Source: Methanobacterium sp. (GTDB taxonomy: Archaea; Methanobacteriota; Methanobacteria; Methanobacteriales; Methanobacteriaceae). From it: 13,942 nt of DNA. Location: assembly GCA_003151535.1 (NCBI GenBank), contig PLXT01000081.1, positions 1 to 13,942 on the forward strand, given 5' to 3'. The notes beneath the pieces are model-generated. The model saw only the letters and a list, made by a program, of their open reading frames with translations. It had not been told where the DNA came from and made no database searches. The number at the start of each line of letters is the position of its first letter. The first letter of the stretch is position 1. A program made the translations under genes and the position numbers. Shown piece after piece: positions 6,931 through 13,942 of the stretch.

Positions 6931-6942
6931 ACATATATAAAA
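6931..6942 (-). promoter_or_regulatory. Candidate TATA box for the PAP2 gene
   Basis: On the minus strand the bases read TTTTATATATGT, a good archaeal TATA-box match about 95 bases before the PAP2 start, which would leave a leader of roughly 70 bases. Other AT-rich boxes occur closer to the gene, so assignment is tentative. Confidence 0.3.
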
Positions 6943-7005
6943 CTATCAGGGTCATGGTTTTTGAATATGGTTATTTTTTATAATTAAATTAATATTCTGC
7001 TAAAA

Positions 7006-7025
7006 CTTAAAAAAAAATTATTAAG
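7006..7025 (-). terminator. T-tract terminator of the nurA-rad50 operon
   Basis: About 100 bases after the rad50 stop the minus-strand transcript would contain CTTAA, a T9 tract and TTAAG (forward A9 at 7009-7017). A uridine tract of this length is a typical archaeal termination signal. No strong hairpin is seen. Confidence 0.35.
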
Positions 7026-7123
7026 AGAAATTGGATTGAATCCGTGTTTGTTTAGATTTTAACCGAGTGTATGCCCTAGTTATTCCTAGTGGTGTTGTGA
7101 TTTCAGGGGTTTTAGTTATCTTT

Positions 7124-9838
7124 TTACTCAGATATTATTGATTCTCCTTCTTCCTTTTTAACCCTTATGATATGATCTGCTGCCTCTTCAATATCGGGAT
7201 CATGTGTTACAATTATCATCTGTGGAATTATTGACATCTTCTTTAGAAGTTCAATTAATTCCTGACGTCTGTAAGCATCAAGATGTATTGTTGGTTCATC
7301 AAGCATTATTAACTCTAAATTCCCACCAGACAATGTCTGTGTAATTCCCAGTCTCAATGCTAATGCCACAGCTATTTTTTCACCACCACTTATCATGTCT
7401 AGATTACTTTCCCCTGAAGGCCCGTACACTGTCACATCATAATCCTCGTCCAGTTTAATGTCAGAGTACTCGAAGTTGAACTTTTCAAAGAAATCTCTTG
7501 TATTTTGCTCTATCAATGGTCTTGAAATGTTTCTAAGATCCTTCTGAACCCCATCTTTACCATAAATTTCCCTTATATGATCTAAAAGTTTAAGAAAATC
7601 TTTAAGATTCCTAACTTCTGTCTCAAAGTTTTTATACGATTTAAGTTTAATTTCAAGCCCATCCAGATAATTATCTAACCCACTTTCCTTTCCAATCAAT
7701 CCCTGTTTTTTACCGTTTAAATCAGAAAATTCTCCGTTCTTTAGCGTTAAATCGTTCTTGATGCTTCTATGGTTTTCTTCATTGTAGTCCACCTCATTTA
7801 CTTCATGAACATACTTATCGAGTTGTACCTTCTCCTTTTCCAAGTTTTGGTTGACCTGTTCAATCCTATTTATCAGATTATCCTTTTGATCAACTGCTCC
7901 TGATAGCTGTTGGTAAGTTTGATTTAGATCCTCAAGATACTGTATCTCACCATCCAAATTTTCCACACTACCCTCTGTTGCCTCGATCAAAGATGTTATC
8001 TGTTCTTTAAGAACATTTTCATCGTCCTCTACTGTTAAAAGTTCACTGTGTAATTCAATGGGATTTCCAAGTGAATTCAAAGATCCTTCTGCAACCAGAT
8101 ATCTTTCATATTTAGGTTTAATCTCCAGTAAGCTCTTCTTTTTCAGATTCAACCGGTTATCAATCTCATCTAAAGTTGAAACTTGCTCTTCTGACTCTTT
8201 AATTTTATTTTTAAGGGCCATCAGTTCTTTACGGCCTTCTTCCAGATTTTTAAGTTGTTCCATGAGTAGTTCTATATTCACCGACTGGATATTGTTCTGT
8301 TTCACATCAAGGATCTGTTTTCCAGATTTTGAATCCTTCAATTCACCTTTCAGCTGGTCCATCCTATTTCTGTTCGTTTCAATCTGGGAAGTATAGTCAG
8401 TTATGAGTTCAATCCTTTTATTAGAATCAATAGGAGATTTACAAACAGGACATTGGTCTTTAACATTCTCTAATTCACCTATAGGTTTTTTTATGTTATT
8501 ATTCTGAATTTCCAGGTTAGATATTTCCTTTTCAATATTATTTATTTTGAATGTAATGATCTCTATCTTACCAGCTAGTTCAGGTTTGGTTGTTTTTATA
8601 TACGCTTCCAGTTCCTCGACTACACCGTAATTGGTTCCTATTTTGTTGTTATATTCCTGTATTACCTTTACAATTTTATTATGGGACAGATTCATCTTTC
8701 TAAGGGTTTGTTCCCTGTTGTTCTTGTTCTGGTCCATCAGGTTCCTGGATCCTTCGAAAGGTTTCCTTTTATTATCTAAATCTCGTATTTCATCTGATAA
8801 ATCTGAATATTCGGTATAAAATTTTTTATTATCAGCCAGTATAGTTTTAAATTCCCCAATTTTTTCTAAAACATCAATTAGGTGTTTTTTATTTTTTTGT
8901 AGCTGTTTCAAATTTTCCAATGATTGTTTTAATGTCTTTAAAACTTTTAATTTAGATAATTTAGGTTTGATAATTTTTATTTCATCTTCTTTAACAGTTA
9001 TATCAACTATTTGTTTATTTAAATGGATTTGATCGAGTTTTAAATTGTCTATTATCTGTTTTTTAGTTTCTATACCATTTACAGCCCGATCATATACTGA
9101 TTTATCATGGTCAAGCGAATTATTTTGTTTATTTATCAGTACAAGTTCTTCATCTATTTTTTCGAGTTTCTGTGATATTTCCTGTATATTTTGATGAATT
9201 ATACTCTTTTCATCCTTCTTTACACTTATTTCATCATTTAGACCGTCTAAATCTTCTAGTTTACCATCTAATTTTATTTTCTGCATTTCATACTGGTTCA
9301 TTAGTGGCAGCATATTTTTCCATGCTTTTTCAAGGGATTCTATACCTAAAAGTTTTCCAATAACCTGTTTTTTCTCTGATGGTGTTTTATTTACCAGGTT
9401 AGCTATTTCACCCTGTCTTACATAGACCGCATTTAGGAATAGATCACCGTCCATCTCAAGCAGTCCTTGAACATCTTCTGTAACCTGTTTATCTCCACTT
9501 GAGAGTGGCTGGAATCTTTCGTCTTCTTTTATCTCTATTTTTGCCCTTGAAGAATTTTTACTGCGCTCTCTTAGAACACGGTATGTTCTTCCATTTGAGG
9601 TGAATTCCAGTTCTACTGACATTTTATTCTGTCCCGCTGGATTTTGGCGGTCAATTAGTATGAGCTGTTCTATTTTTTTACCCGAATGCTGTTTGAAAAG
9701 TGCAAAACTAACAGCTTCAAGGATACTGGACTTCCCTGCACCATTATCTCCTATTATTATGGATATTCCCGTATTAAAATCTATTTTAGTATCCCTGTGG
9801 GACTTGAAATTTTTCATTGCGATGCTCTCAATTATCAT
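7124..9838 (-). CDS. rad50: DNA double-strand break repair ATPase Rad50
   Basis: SMC-like ABC ATPase that, with Mre11, tethers and processes DNA ends. The 904 residues are typical for archaeal Rad50. Walker A GDNGAGKSS is at residues 30-38. A long heptad-rich coiled coil runs from about 160 to 740, broken by the zinc hook C463-P-V-C466 that dimerises two molecules. The ABC signature SGGEK starts at S817, Walker B LIMLDEPT has D847 and E848, and the switch histidine is H879 in VTHDPD. All catalytic elements are intact. The start ATG 9838 gives the family N-terminus MIIESIAMKNFKSH, preceded by GAGGG (9844-9848), and overlaps the end of mre11 by 11 bases, implying translational coupling and balanced subunit supply. 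It is the last gene of the operon. Confidence 0.98.
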   Translation of the reverse strand: MIIESIAMKNFKSHRDTKIDFNTGISIIIGDNGAGKSSILEAVSFALFKQHSGKKIEQLILIDRQNPAGQNKMSVELEFTSNGRTYRVLRERSKNSSRAKIEIKEDERFQPLSSGDKQVTEDVQGLLEMDGDLFLNAVYVRQGEIANLVNKTPSEKKQVIGKLLGIESLEKAWKNMLPLMNQYEMQKIKLDGKLEDLDGLNDEISVKKDEKSIIHQNIQEISQKLEKIDEELVLINKQNNSLDHDKSVYDRAVNGIETKKQIIDNLKLDQIHLNKQIVDITVKEDEIKIIKPKLSKLKVLKTLKQSLENLKQLQKNKKHLIDVLEKIGEFKTILADNKKFYTEYSDLSDEIRDLDNKRKPFEGSRNLMDQNKNNREQTLRKMNLSHNKIVKVIQEYNNKIGTNYGVVEELEAYIKTTKPELAGKIEIITFKINNIEKEISNLEIQNNNIKKPIGELENVKDQCPVCKSPIDSNKRIELITDYTSQIETNRNRMDQLKGELKDSKSGKQILDVKQNNIQSVNIELLMEQLKNLEEGRKELMALKNKIKESEEQVSTLDEIDNRLNLKKKSLLEIKPKYERYLVAEGSLNSLGNPIELHSELLTVEDDENVLKEQITSLIEATEGSVENLDGEIQYLEDLNQTYQQLSGAVDQKDNLINRIEQVNQNLEKEKVQLDKYVHEVNEVDYNEENHRSIKNDLTLKNGEFSDLNGKKQGLIGKESGLDNYLDGLEIKLKSYKNFETEVRNLKDFLKLLDHIREIYGKDGVQKDLRNISRPLIEQNTRDFFEKFNFEYSDIKLDEDYDVTVYGPSGESNLDMISGGEKIAVALALRLGITQTLSGGNLELIMLDEPTIHLDAYRRQELIELLKKMSIIPQMIIVTHDPDIEEAADHIIRVKKEEGESIISE

Positions 9839-10973
9839 ACAGTCCCTCGTAGAAATTTTTAGCTAAATCGGTTGCGCGAGTATAATCTCCCTCTGACATC
9901 TCTTTATACAGATCGGTAGCAAGTTCTGATACTTTTTCATCTTTAAAATCTTTTAAACTTCTTCTAATCATCTTTTTAATATCTAAAGCATCTCTGGGCA
10001 TATCATTCAAGTTTTGTGTATTTTCCAGTGTATCTGGAAGATATTTAGGCCTTATAGAGAGGCAGTTGGCCGAAAATGCTTTGTTAAGTTTCTCATATAC
10101 CTCTGATCTGCTGAAGTTTCCCCCATGAACTGTTAGGTTTAGTATGGGTTTTTTATTTAGGGTTTCTATGTGTTTATTTATCCTGTTTATCTCTTCTTGA
10201 AGTTCGGTGTAGTTTATGTTCTCTTTGATAAATTCTCGGGGCAGTTTAATGTTGATTTTTTCTATTTCTGGTTGATCTCCACTTAAATCTACAAGGTAAA
10301 ATCCTTTACCATTTTTCTTGTATCCTTCTAATTCATCAGAACGCCATACCTCTGTTGATCCCGGATAGGCTAGTTTGCCCTCTCCAAAATCGTCCATTAT
10401 CCTTTCGTGTATATGGCCAAATGCACAGTAATTAAAGCTTTTAGGTATATCACCAATTTTTATCTCATATCCATAGGGCATATAAAGGTCTATTCCCTGA
10501 TGAACTACTAAAACACTTTTTTTATAGTCCTGTGAGGCTTTCTCAATATTTTCCAACCTGTCTACAAGATCTTTTGAGTTATATTTGGAGGCGTAAGGTG
10601 CTCCCCCTATAAATATATCTCCCTCAATATAAGATGGATTTTTTGGACTTATAAGTTTCAATCCGAAGTCTTTATATAATATTTGGGGTGGTAGAGCATT
10701 TTTTCTCATTACTATATCATGGTTCCCTGCTGTTGCATAAATTGGGATTTTTTCATTTTTAAGTCTTAAAATACCTTTTTGTACCGTTAATAAAGCTCTT
10801 GTTGGTGGTCTTGAATATTCAAATAAATCACCCGAATGAACTACAAAATCTGGCCGTTCCATTATAGTTTCTTCTATTATATTATCAAACACTTCGAAAA
10901 AGTCATTTTCACGTTTTGAAAGTCCGTACTGTCGGTAGCCCAAATGTGTGTCGGCCATGTGTATGAACTGCAT
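9828..10973 (-). CDS. mre11: DNA double-strand break repair nuclease Mre11
   Basis: Calcineurin-type phosphoesterase, Mn-dependent 3'-5' exonuclease and endonuclease partner of Rad50. All five phosphoesterase motifs are visible: D8-T-H10 (ADTHLG), G48-D49 (HSGDLFE), G-N84-H85-D (TAGNHDI), H158 (VVHQG), and G-H187-I-H189 (FGHIHE). A capping domain follows from about residue 240, and a helical Rad50-binding tail occupies the last 60-70 residues. At 381 residues it is the usual archaeal size. The start ATG 10973 abuts the herA stop codon with no base between. GGGGGAG (10982-10988) inside the last herA codons is its ribosome-binding site, eight bases upstream. Its 3' end overlaps rad50 by 11 bases. 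Confidence 0.98.
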   Translation of the reverse strand: MQFIHMADTHLGYRQYGLSKRENDFFEVFDNIIEETIMERPDFVVHSGDLFEYSRPPTRALLTVQKGILRLKNEKIPIYATAGNHDIVMRKNALPPQILYKDFGLKLISPKNPSYIEGDIFIGGAPYASKYNSKDLVDRLENIEKASQDYKKSVLVVHQGIDLYMPYGYEIKIGDIPKSFNYCAFGHIHERIMDDFGEGKLAYPGSTEVWRSDELEGYKKNGKGFYLVDLSGDQPEIEKINIKLPREFIKENINYTELQEEINRINKHIETLNKKPILNLTVHGGNFSRSEVYEKLNKAFSANCLSIRPKYLPDTLENTQNLNDMPRDALDIKKMIRRSLKDFKDEKVSELATDLYKEMSEGDYTRATDLAKNFYEGLYDN

Positions 10974-12515
10974 CTAATAGTCTCCCCCTAATTCCTCATA
11001 TTCTCTTTTCTGTTCTTTAAGGATTTCTTTCTCTTTTTTATGAGATTTTGACCATTCTTCTACGATGTTGAGGTCACCGCCAATTATTTTACCCTTGAAT
11101 TCATCGATTTTAACGAGTGTTGGTATTTTAGTCATGAGTCCGAGCACTATAGCTTCACCAATGTTTAAGGAGGGTAGTTGGGCTATGAGATCGTCACTTA
11201 GGTTTTCACTTGCACGTTGAACATGGCTCTGGTCTGTTGGTTCTACCAATCTGAGTATGATCATATTATTTGCCTGTGATAGTGCGTCTGAATCTAATGA
11301 TTTTGGACTTTGACTTACCATGCACAGTCCAACTGAAAATTTACGTCCTTCTCTTGCTATTCTGCTTATCCATAGTTTGGATTCTGTTTTTCTGTTTTGT
11401 GGTGCTAGGATGTGTGCCTCTTCTATTATGAGGAATATTGGAAATGTTAATCCTTTTCCTGTTCTTAAAAAGTCTTTTCTACTCTTTAATACTGTTCTTA
11501 GTATGTGGCTTACAACCACGTCAGATGCAAATTCATCTACAGATCCAAGGTCCAGAATGTTGGCATGCCCCACCTTTATATTGTCAATTACATCCTTTGC
11601 TTCCAGACTCAGTATGTTACCGTACTTATCCTGCATGTGCTCTACTTTATTTAAGACATCGGTGATTGATTTTCTGTCCGATGCTGTGGATGATTTACCT
11701 TCGGATTCATCTGGTTCTTCGAGTAGCCATGATTCGAGTTTGGCCAGTATGAGGCCTATGAAATCCTTTCCACCTGTTCCTTTCATCAGATCCTTTTGTG
11801 CTAATCTGTAGGCTTTTCTAAAGTATCTTTCTTGTACGTAGGCATTTGGTGGTATGTTTGATAGTTTTTTTATTTCACCGAATGTCATGTATATCGGGTT
11901 TATTAGTGGTTCTATCAGGTTAACCTTGCCGTTTCCAAATTTGGTGTTGGTGTATTCGGAGTGCATATCAAAGATCAGCACGCTTCCATTGACATTTAGA
12001 AGACCGTCTACAATAACAGATACGGTGTTTGATTTACCTGCTCCTGTCATTGCAAGGACTGCAAGATGTCTTGATACCATTTTATTAATGTCCACTTCTA
12101 CTGAGACTTCTTCTTGTGTTATTAGATTTCCGAGTTTAAGACCATAGCCTCCTACCTGGAATATTTCCTTTAAAATCTCTGAATCTGCTACTTTTATCTC
12201 TGTTCCTGGTGGTGCTGGTGTTCTTGGAATTCTTAGATCGTTATCAACATCGCCCAATATTCTGACCGTGCCCTTTACATAATGGTCGTCGCCCTCTATC
12301 ATCCTAATTTTCTCAATGGTTTTTGGGTCGTATATTTCATTGTTTATTGATACACTTCCCCTTACAAGGGCTTCTATCATTCCAAGCACTTTTTTTCCAT
12401 CGTAGTCTAGTGATACATATTCCCCTACCTTGGGCATTTCCTTGGAGATGAAACTCACATCCACCAGTGTTGTTTCTCCTATGCATCTTCCAATCACTCC
12501 ATCGGCATTATTCAT
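10974..12515 (-). CDS. herA: DNA double-strand break repair helicase/translocase HerA
   Basis: Hexameric bipolar DNA translocase of the FtsK/HerA superfamily that works with NurA to resect DNA ends. An N-terminal HAS-barrel domain (about residues 1-110, including GRCIGETTLVDVSFIS) is followed by the RecA-like core. Walker A is MTGAGKSNT with K161, Walker B is FLIIEEAHIL with E365/E366, and MVSQSPKSL carries the sensor glutamine. RLVEPTDQSHVQRAS follows, as in other archaeal HerA. The charged C-terminal tail (KSHKKEKEILKEQKREYEEL) may contact partners. At 513 residues it is full length. The start ATG 12515 overlaps the nurA stop in an ATGA tetranucleotide, and GGGAGGG (12523-12529) lies seven bases upstream, an unusually strong ribosome-binding site. 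Confidence 0.97.
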   Translation of the reverse strand: MNNADGVIGRCIGETTLVDVSFISKEMPKVGEYVSLDYDGKKVLGMIEALVRGSVSINNEIYDPKTIEKIRMIEGDDHYVKGTVRILGDVDNDLRIPRTPAPPGTEIKVADSEILKEIFQVGGYGLKLGNLITQEEVSVEVDINKMVSRHLAVLAMTGAGKSNTVSVIVDGLLNVNGSVLIFDMHSEYTNTKFGNGKVNLIEPLINPIYMTFGEIKKLSNIPPNAYVQERYFRKAYRLAQKDLMKGTGGKDFIGLILAKLESWLLEEPDESEGKSSTASDRKSITDVLNKVEHMQDKYGNILSLEAKDVIDNIKVGHANILDLGSVDEFASDVVVSHILRTVLKSRKDFLRTGKGLTFPIFLIIEEAHILAPQNRKTESKLWISRIAREGRKFSVGLCMVSQSPKSLDSDALSQANNMIILRLVEPTDQSHVQRASENLSDDLIAQLPSLNIGEAIVLGLMTKIPTLVKIDEFKGKIIGGDLNIVEEWSKSHKKEKEILKEQKREYEELGGDY

Positions 12516-13594
12516 AACATTTCCCTCCCACTCTTCTCCATGAATCCAATTATCTTTGAAAGCCTATCCAGATCTATCCTTCTTATTACCACATCATGAT
12601 GGGCTTTTTTAAGTAGTAAAGGATATCCTTCGGCACTTTTACTCTTTATAATGGTTAATAATTCTTTTATTTCCTCTTCATCTGCCTTGTACGGCAGTTC
12701 AAATTTGAGAATGTTTTTATGGTTCTCGAGTCTTGCATAGAATATTGTGAAGGTAAAATCTCGGAAGAAATCATTTTTCACGGGAAAATCTTCTCTTTTA
12801 AGGTTTTTAGGACTTAAATATCTTGGTGTTGAATATCCTTCTTTTCTGCTGTGTCTGTCAAATATGGCCATATCAGGTATTTCAGATTCGAAATATTCGT
12901 TACTGGTCGAGGTTTTTGAAATTGCAACGACTTCATTCGTATTTTCTAATAATTCGCCTATGACTAACAGGTTTTCCAGATGTTCAAGGTATATCATTGC
13001 ATCTGTCTTGTTTTCAAATTCGTTTTCTATGGATTTGGAAAATTTGGACGATGTTATCGAAACCATTGAATCTTCTAATTCTATTTTTAATTCGTTTTTA
13101 AGTTTTGAATGATAGTTGTATTTTATTTTTTCTTTTAATTCGTTTTTAAGTTTGTTTTTAAGTGGAAATGGTCTTATTAGGTTTCCGAGTATTGAACCAT
13201 CGAATAGTAGGATTTGGATATCGTATTTTTTAAATGCTTTCAGGGCATTTTTTATCTCAAATATACCCATATAACCCCTTAACCGATCATCAACATGCCT
13301 GTGATGTGGTATTATGTCTATTTCAGAGCTTTCGATTGCACTGAGTTTGGTGTTATACACCAGGCATTCTGCATCTATGGCATAGAATATAAAGCTCATA
13401 AAATTTTTTTTGTTGATGCTGCCGTCACCTGCACATATGGTCACTTCAATATCCTCTTCTGATATAGAATATTCTATCCAGTCTTTTGAGGGATCTACCT
13501 CGAAATTATCGAAATCTGTAGATATTTGTTTGTTTATGTTATCCTTTTTCTTTAGTGCCTTTTCATACAGAGAATCCAGCATATTATGAACCAT
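12512..13594 (-). CDS. nurA: DNA double-strand break repair nuclease NurA
   Basis: RNase H-like 5'-3' nuclease that associates with HerA to make 3' tails. Family landmarks are the first strand with D57 (ICAGDGSINKKNF), the second acidic position D132 (ILLFDGSILGNLIRP), VAISKTSTSN around K227, AIFDRHSRKEGYSTP with D246, and a C-terminal AHHDVVIRRIDLDRL with H332/H333, where the family has its conserved metal-site histidine. At 360 residues it is normal length. The start is taken as ATG 13594; ATG 13582 (M5, MLDSLYEKAL) is a real alternative because neither has a strong ribosome-binding site and a TATA-like TATATAAAG lies only seven bases upstream of 13594. It is the first gene of the operon, whereas many thermophilic archaea have nurA last. 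Confidence 0.92.
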   Translation of the reverse strand: MVHNMLDSLYEKALKKKDNINKQISTDFDNFEVDPSKDWIEYSISEEDIEVTICAGDGSINKKNFMSFIFYAIDAECLVYNTKLSAIESSEIDIIPHHRHVDDRLRGYMGIFEIKNALKAFKKYDIQILLFDGSILGNLIRPFPLKNKLKNELKEKIKYNYHSKLKNELKIELEDSMVSITSSKFSKSIENEFENKTDAMIYLEHLENLLVIGELLENTNEVVAISKTSTSNEYFESEIPDMAIFDRHSRKEGYSTPRYLSPKNLKREDFPVKNDFFRDFTFTIFYARLENHKNILKFELPYKADEEEIKELLTIIKSKSAEGYPLLLKKAHHDVVIRRIDLDRLSKIIGFMEKSGREML

Positions 13595-13640
13595 CCCATC
13601 TTTATATAATGATAATTATTTTATTGATGATATTGATTTT

Positions 13641-13650
13641 TTTTTATATC
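13641..13650 (-). promoter_or_regulatory. Candidate TATA box of the nurA operon
   Basis: The minus strand reads GATATAAAAA about 50 bases before ATG 13594, which would put the transcript start near 13620 and leave a leader of about 25 bases. The nearer TATATAAAG (13601-13608) would place the start inside the annotated gene, so it fits less well unless translation starts further in. Confidence 0.35.
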
Positions 13651-13709
13651 TAAAATATTTGACTTGGTTTATCGTTAATCTGATTATCTATTTTTATACA
13701 TTTAAGAAT

Positions 13710-13731
13710 CTGTTAAACAATATATTAACAG
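13710..13731. repeat. Inverted repeat (operator candidate) between nurA and the divergent gene
   Basis: CTGTTAA (13710-13716) and TTAACAG (13725-13731) are perfect inverted arms with an 8-base spacer. Beyond one mismatch, two more bases pair on each side (AA and TT). The centre contains ATATAT, which is about 45 bases before the divergent ATG 13769 and could be its TATA box. A dimeric regulator bound here would affect at least the plus-strand gene. Confidence 0.4.
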
Positions 13732-13768
13732 TTTAAAGATTGGTATTATGTAAAATAAAATAATTTTA

Positions 13769-13942
13769 ATGGGTGATCTATTTTTTGTGATAGTTGATCA
13801 TAATTGGAATTCAATTTTATATTCTCTGGATTTTTGGGAAGAGTTTGAAAAATTTTATCCTTATGGGAAATCTTTAATATCTATGTTAAACTACTTTTTT
13901 TATTATGCTTCACATAACCCGAAAGGAGAATATGGTCTTAAA
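13769..13942 (+). CDS. Unrecognised protein, 3' end beyond the window
   Basis: A frame opens at ATG 13769 and remains open for 58 codons to the window end. It starts MGDLFFVIVDHNWNSILYSL, continues DFWEEFEKFYPYGKSLI, then aromatic-rich SMLNYFFYYASHNPKGEYGL. The composition is protein-like, with mixed acidic, aromatic and hydrophobic residues and no low-complexity runs. No upstream in-frame start exists before a stop at 13751. No ribosome-binding site precedes the ATG, so leaderless translation would be needed. An alternative is a start at ATG 13932 (after AAGGAG, 13923-13928) in another frame, which would make this frame spurious. It is divergent from nurA. I do not recognise a family. Confidence 0.5.
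   Translation, partial: MGDLFFVIVDHNWNSILYSLDFWEEFEKFYPYGKSLISMLNYFFYYASHNPKGEYGLK

Noticed and set aside
7021..7137. Minus-strand frame of about 38 codons after rad50 (text such as TKTPEITTPLGITRAY), as a possible small gene or rad50 extension
   Set aside because: No ATG/GTG/TTG with a ribosome-binding site opens it, Rad50 already ends at a normal place after its H-loop, and a frame this short is expected by chance.
11320..12147. Long open frames on the strand opposite herA (also opposite rad50 and nurA)
   Set aside because: They mirror the codon bias of well-identified genes, lack ribosome-binding sites and show low-complexity Ser/Leu/Phe-rich text.

Overview
The window looks like a chromosome segment of a mesophilic euryarchaeon, most likely a Methanobacteriales methanogen (Methanobacterium-like). 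This is inferred from the archaeal NurA-HerA-Mre11-Rad50 set, the AT-rich DNA, strong GGAG/GGGAGG ribosome-binding sites, TTG/ATG starts, T-tract terminators, a TiaS-like domain protein, an archaeal-type AbrB regulator and a TPR membrane protein. I see no rRNA, tRNA, CRISPR array, transposase or phage gene.

Left part (1-3328) is a region of damaged genes. A DHA2-type MFS exporter enters from the left edge and is frameshifted at a T7 run (231-237). A membrane protein with TPR repeats (1379-1963) stops just before the end of a TPR unit, and the missing residues are encoded one frame over, up to 2016. About 0.9 kb of mostly non-coding DNA follows. It holds a probable 46-residue cysteine-containing small gene (2337-2477) and a possible gene remnant on the minus strand (2070-2171). 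On the minus strand a TiaS-like (TCKD-domain) protein ends at TGA after 163 residues, but a recognisable C-terminal domain continues in the same frame through that TGA, then a TAG and a frameshift, to 2626.

Middle (3329-6837): an AbrB/SpoVT-type DNA-binding protein, a universal stress protein and an intact DHA2-type MFS transporter lie in tandem on the plus strand, behind an upstream region rich in ATGAT/ATCAT half-sites. A hairpin plus T10 tract ends this group and overlaps the stop codon of a convergent, fully motif-bearing PAP2 membrane phosphatase.

Right part (7124-13594, minus strand): the DNA double-strand-break end-processing operon nurA-herA-mre11-rad50. Every junction is tight: a 4-base ATGA overlap, an abutting stop/start, and an 11-base overlap, each with its own ribosome-binding site inside the preceding gene. 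HerA translocase with NurA nuclease and Mre11 nuclease with Rad50 ATPase together produce 3' single-stranded tails for recombination. All key catalytic motifs are present. Upstream of nurA, a 174-base divergent intergenic region with a near-perfect inverted repeat leads to the start of an unrecognised plus-strand gene that runs off the right edge.

I did not find a clearly new multi-gene system. The most interesting points are the cluster of lesions in the first 2.9 kb, the split TiaS-like gene, the small Cys protein, the half-site array before abrB, and the palindrome in the nurA divergent promoter region.
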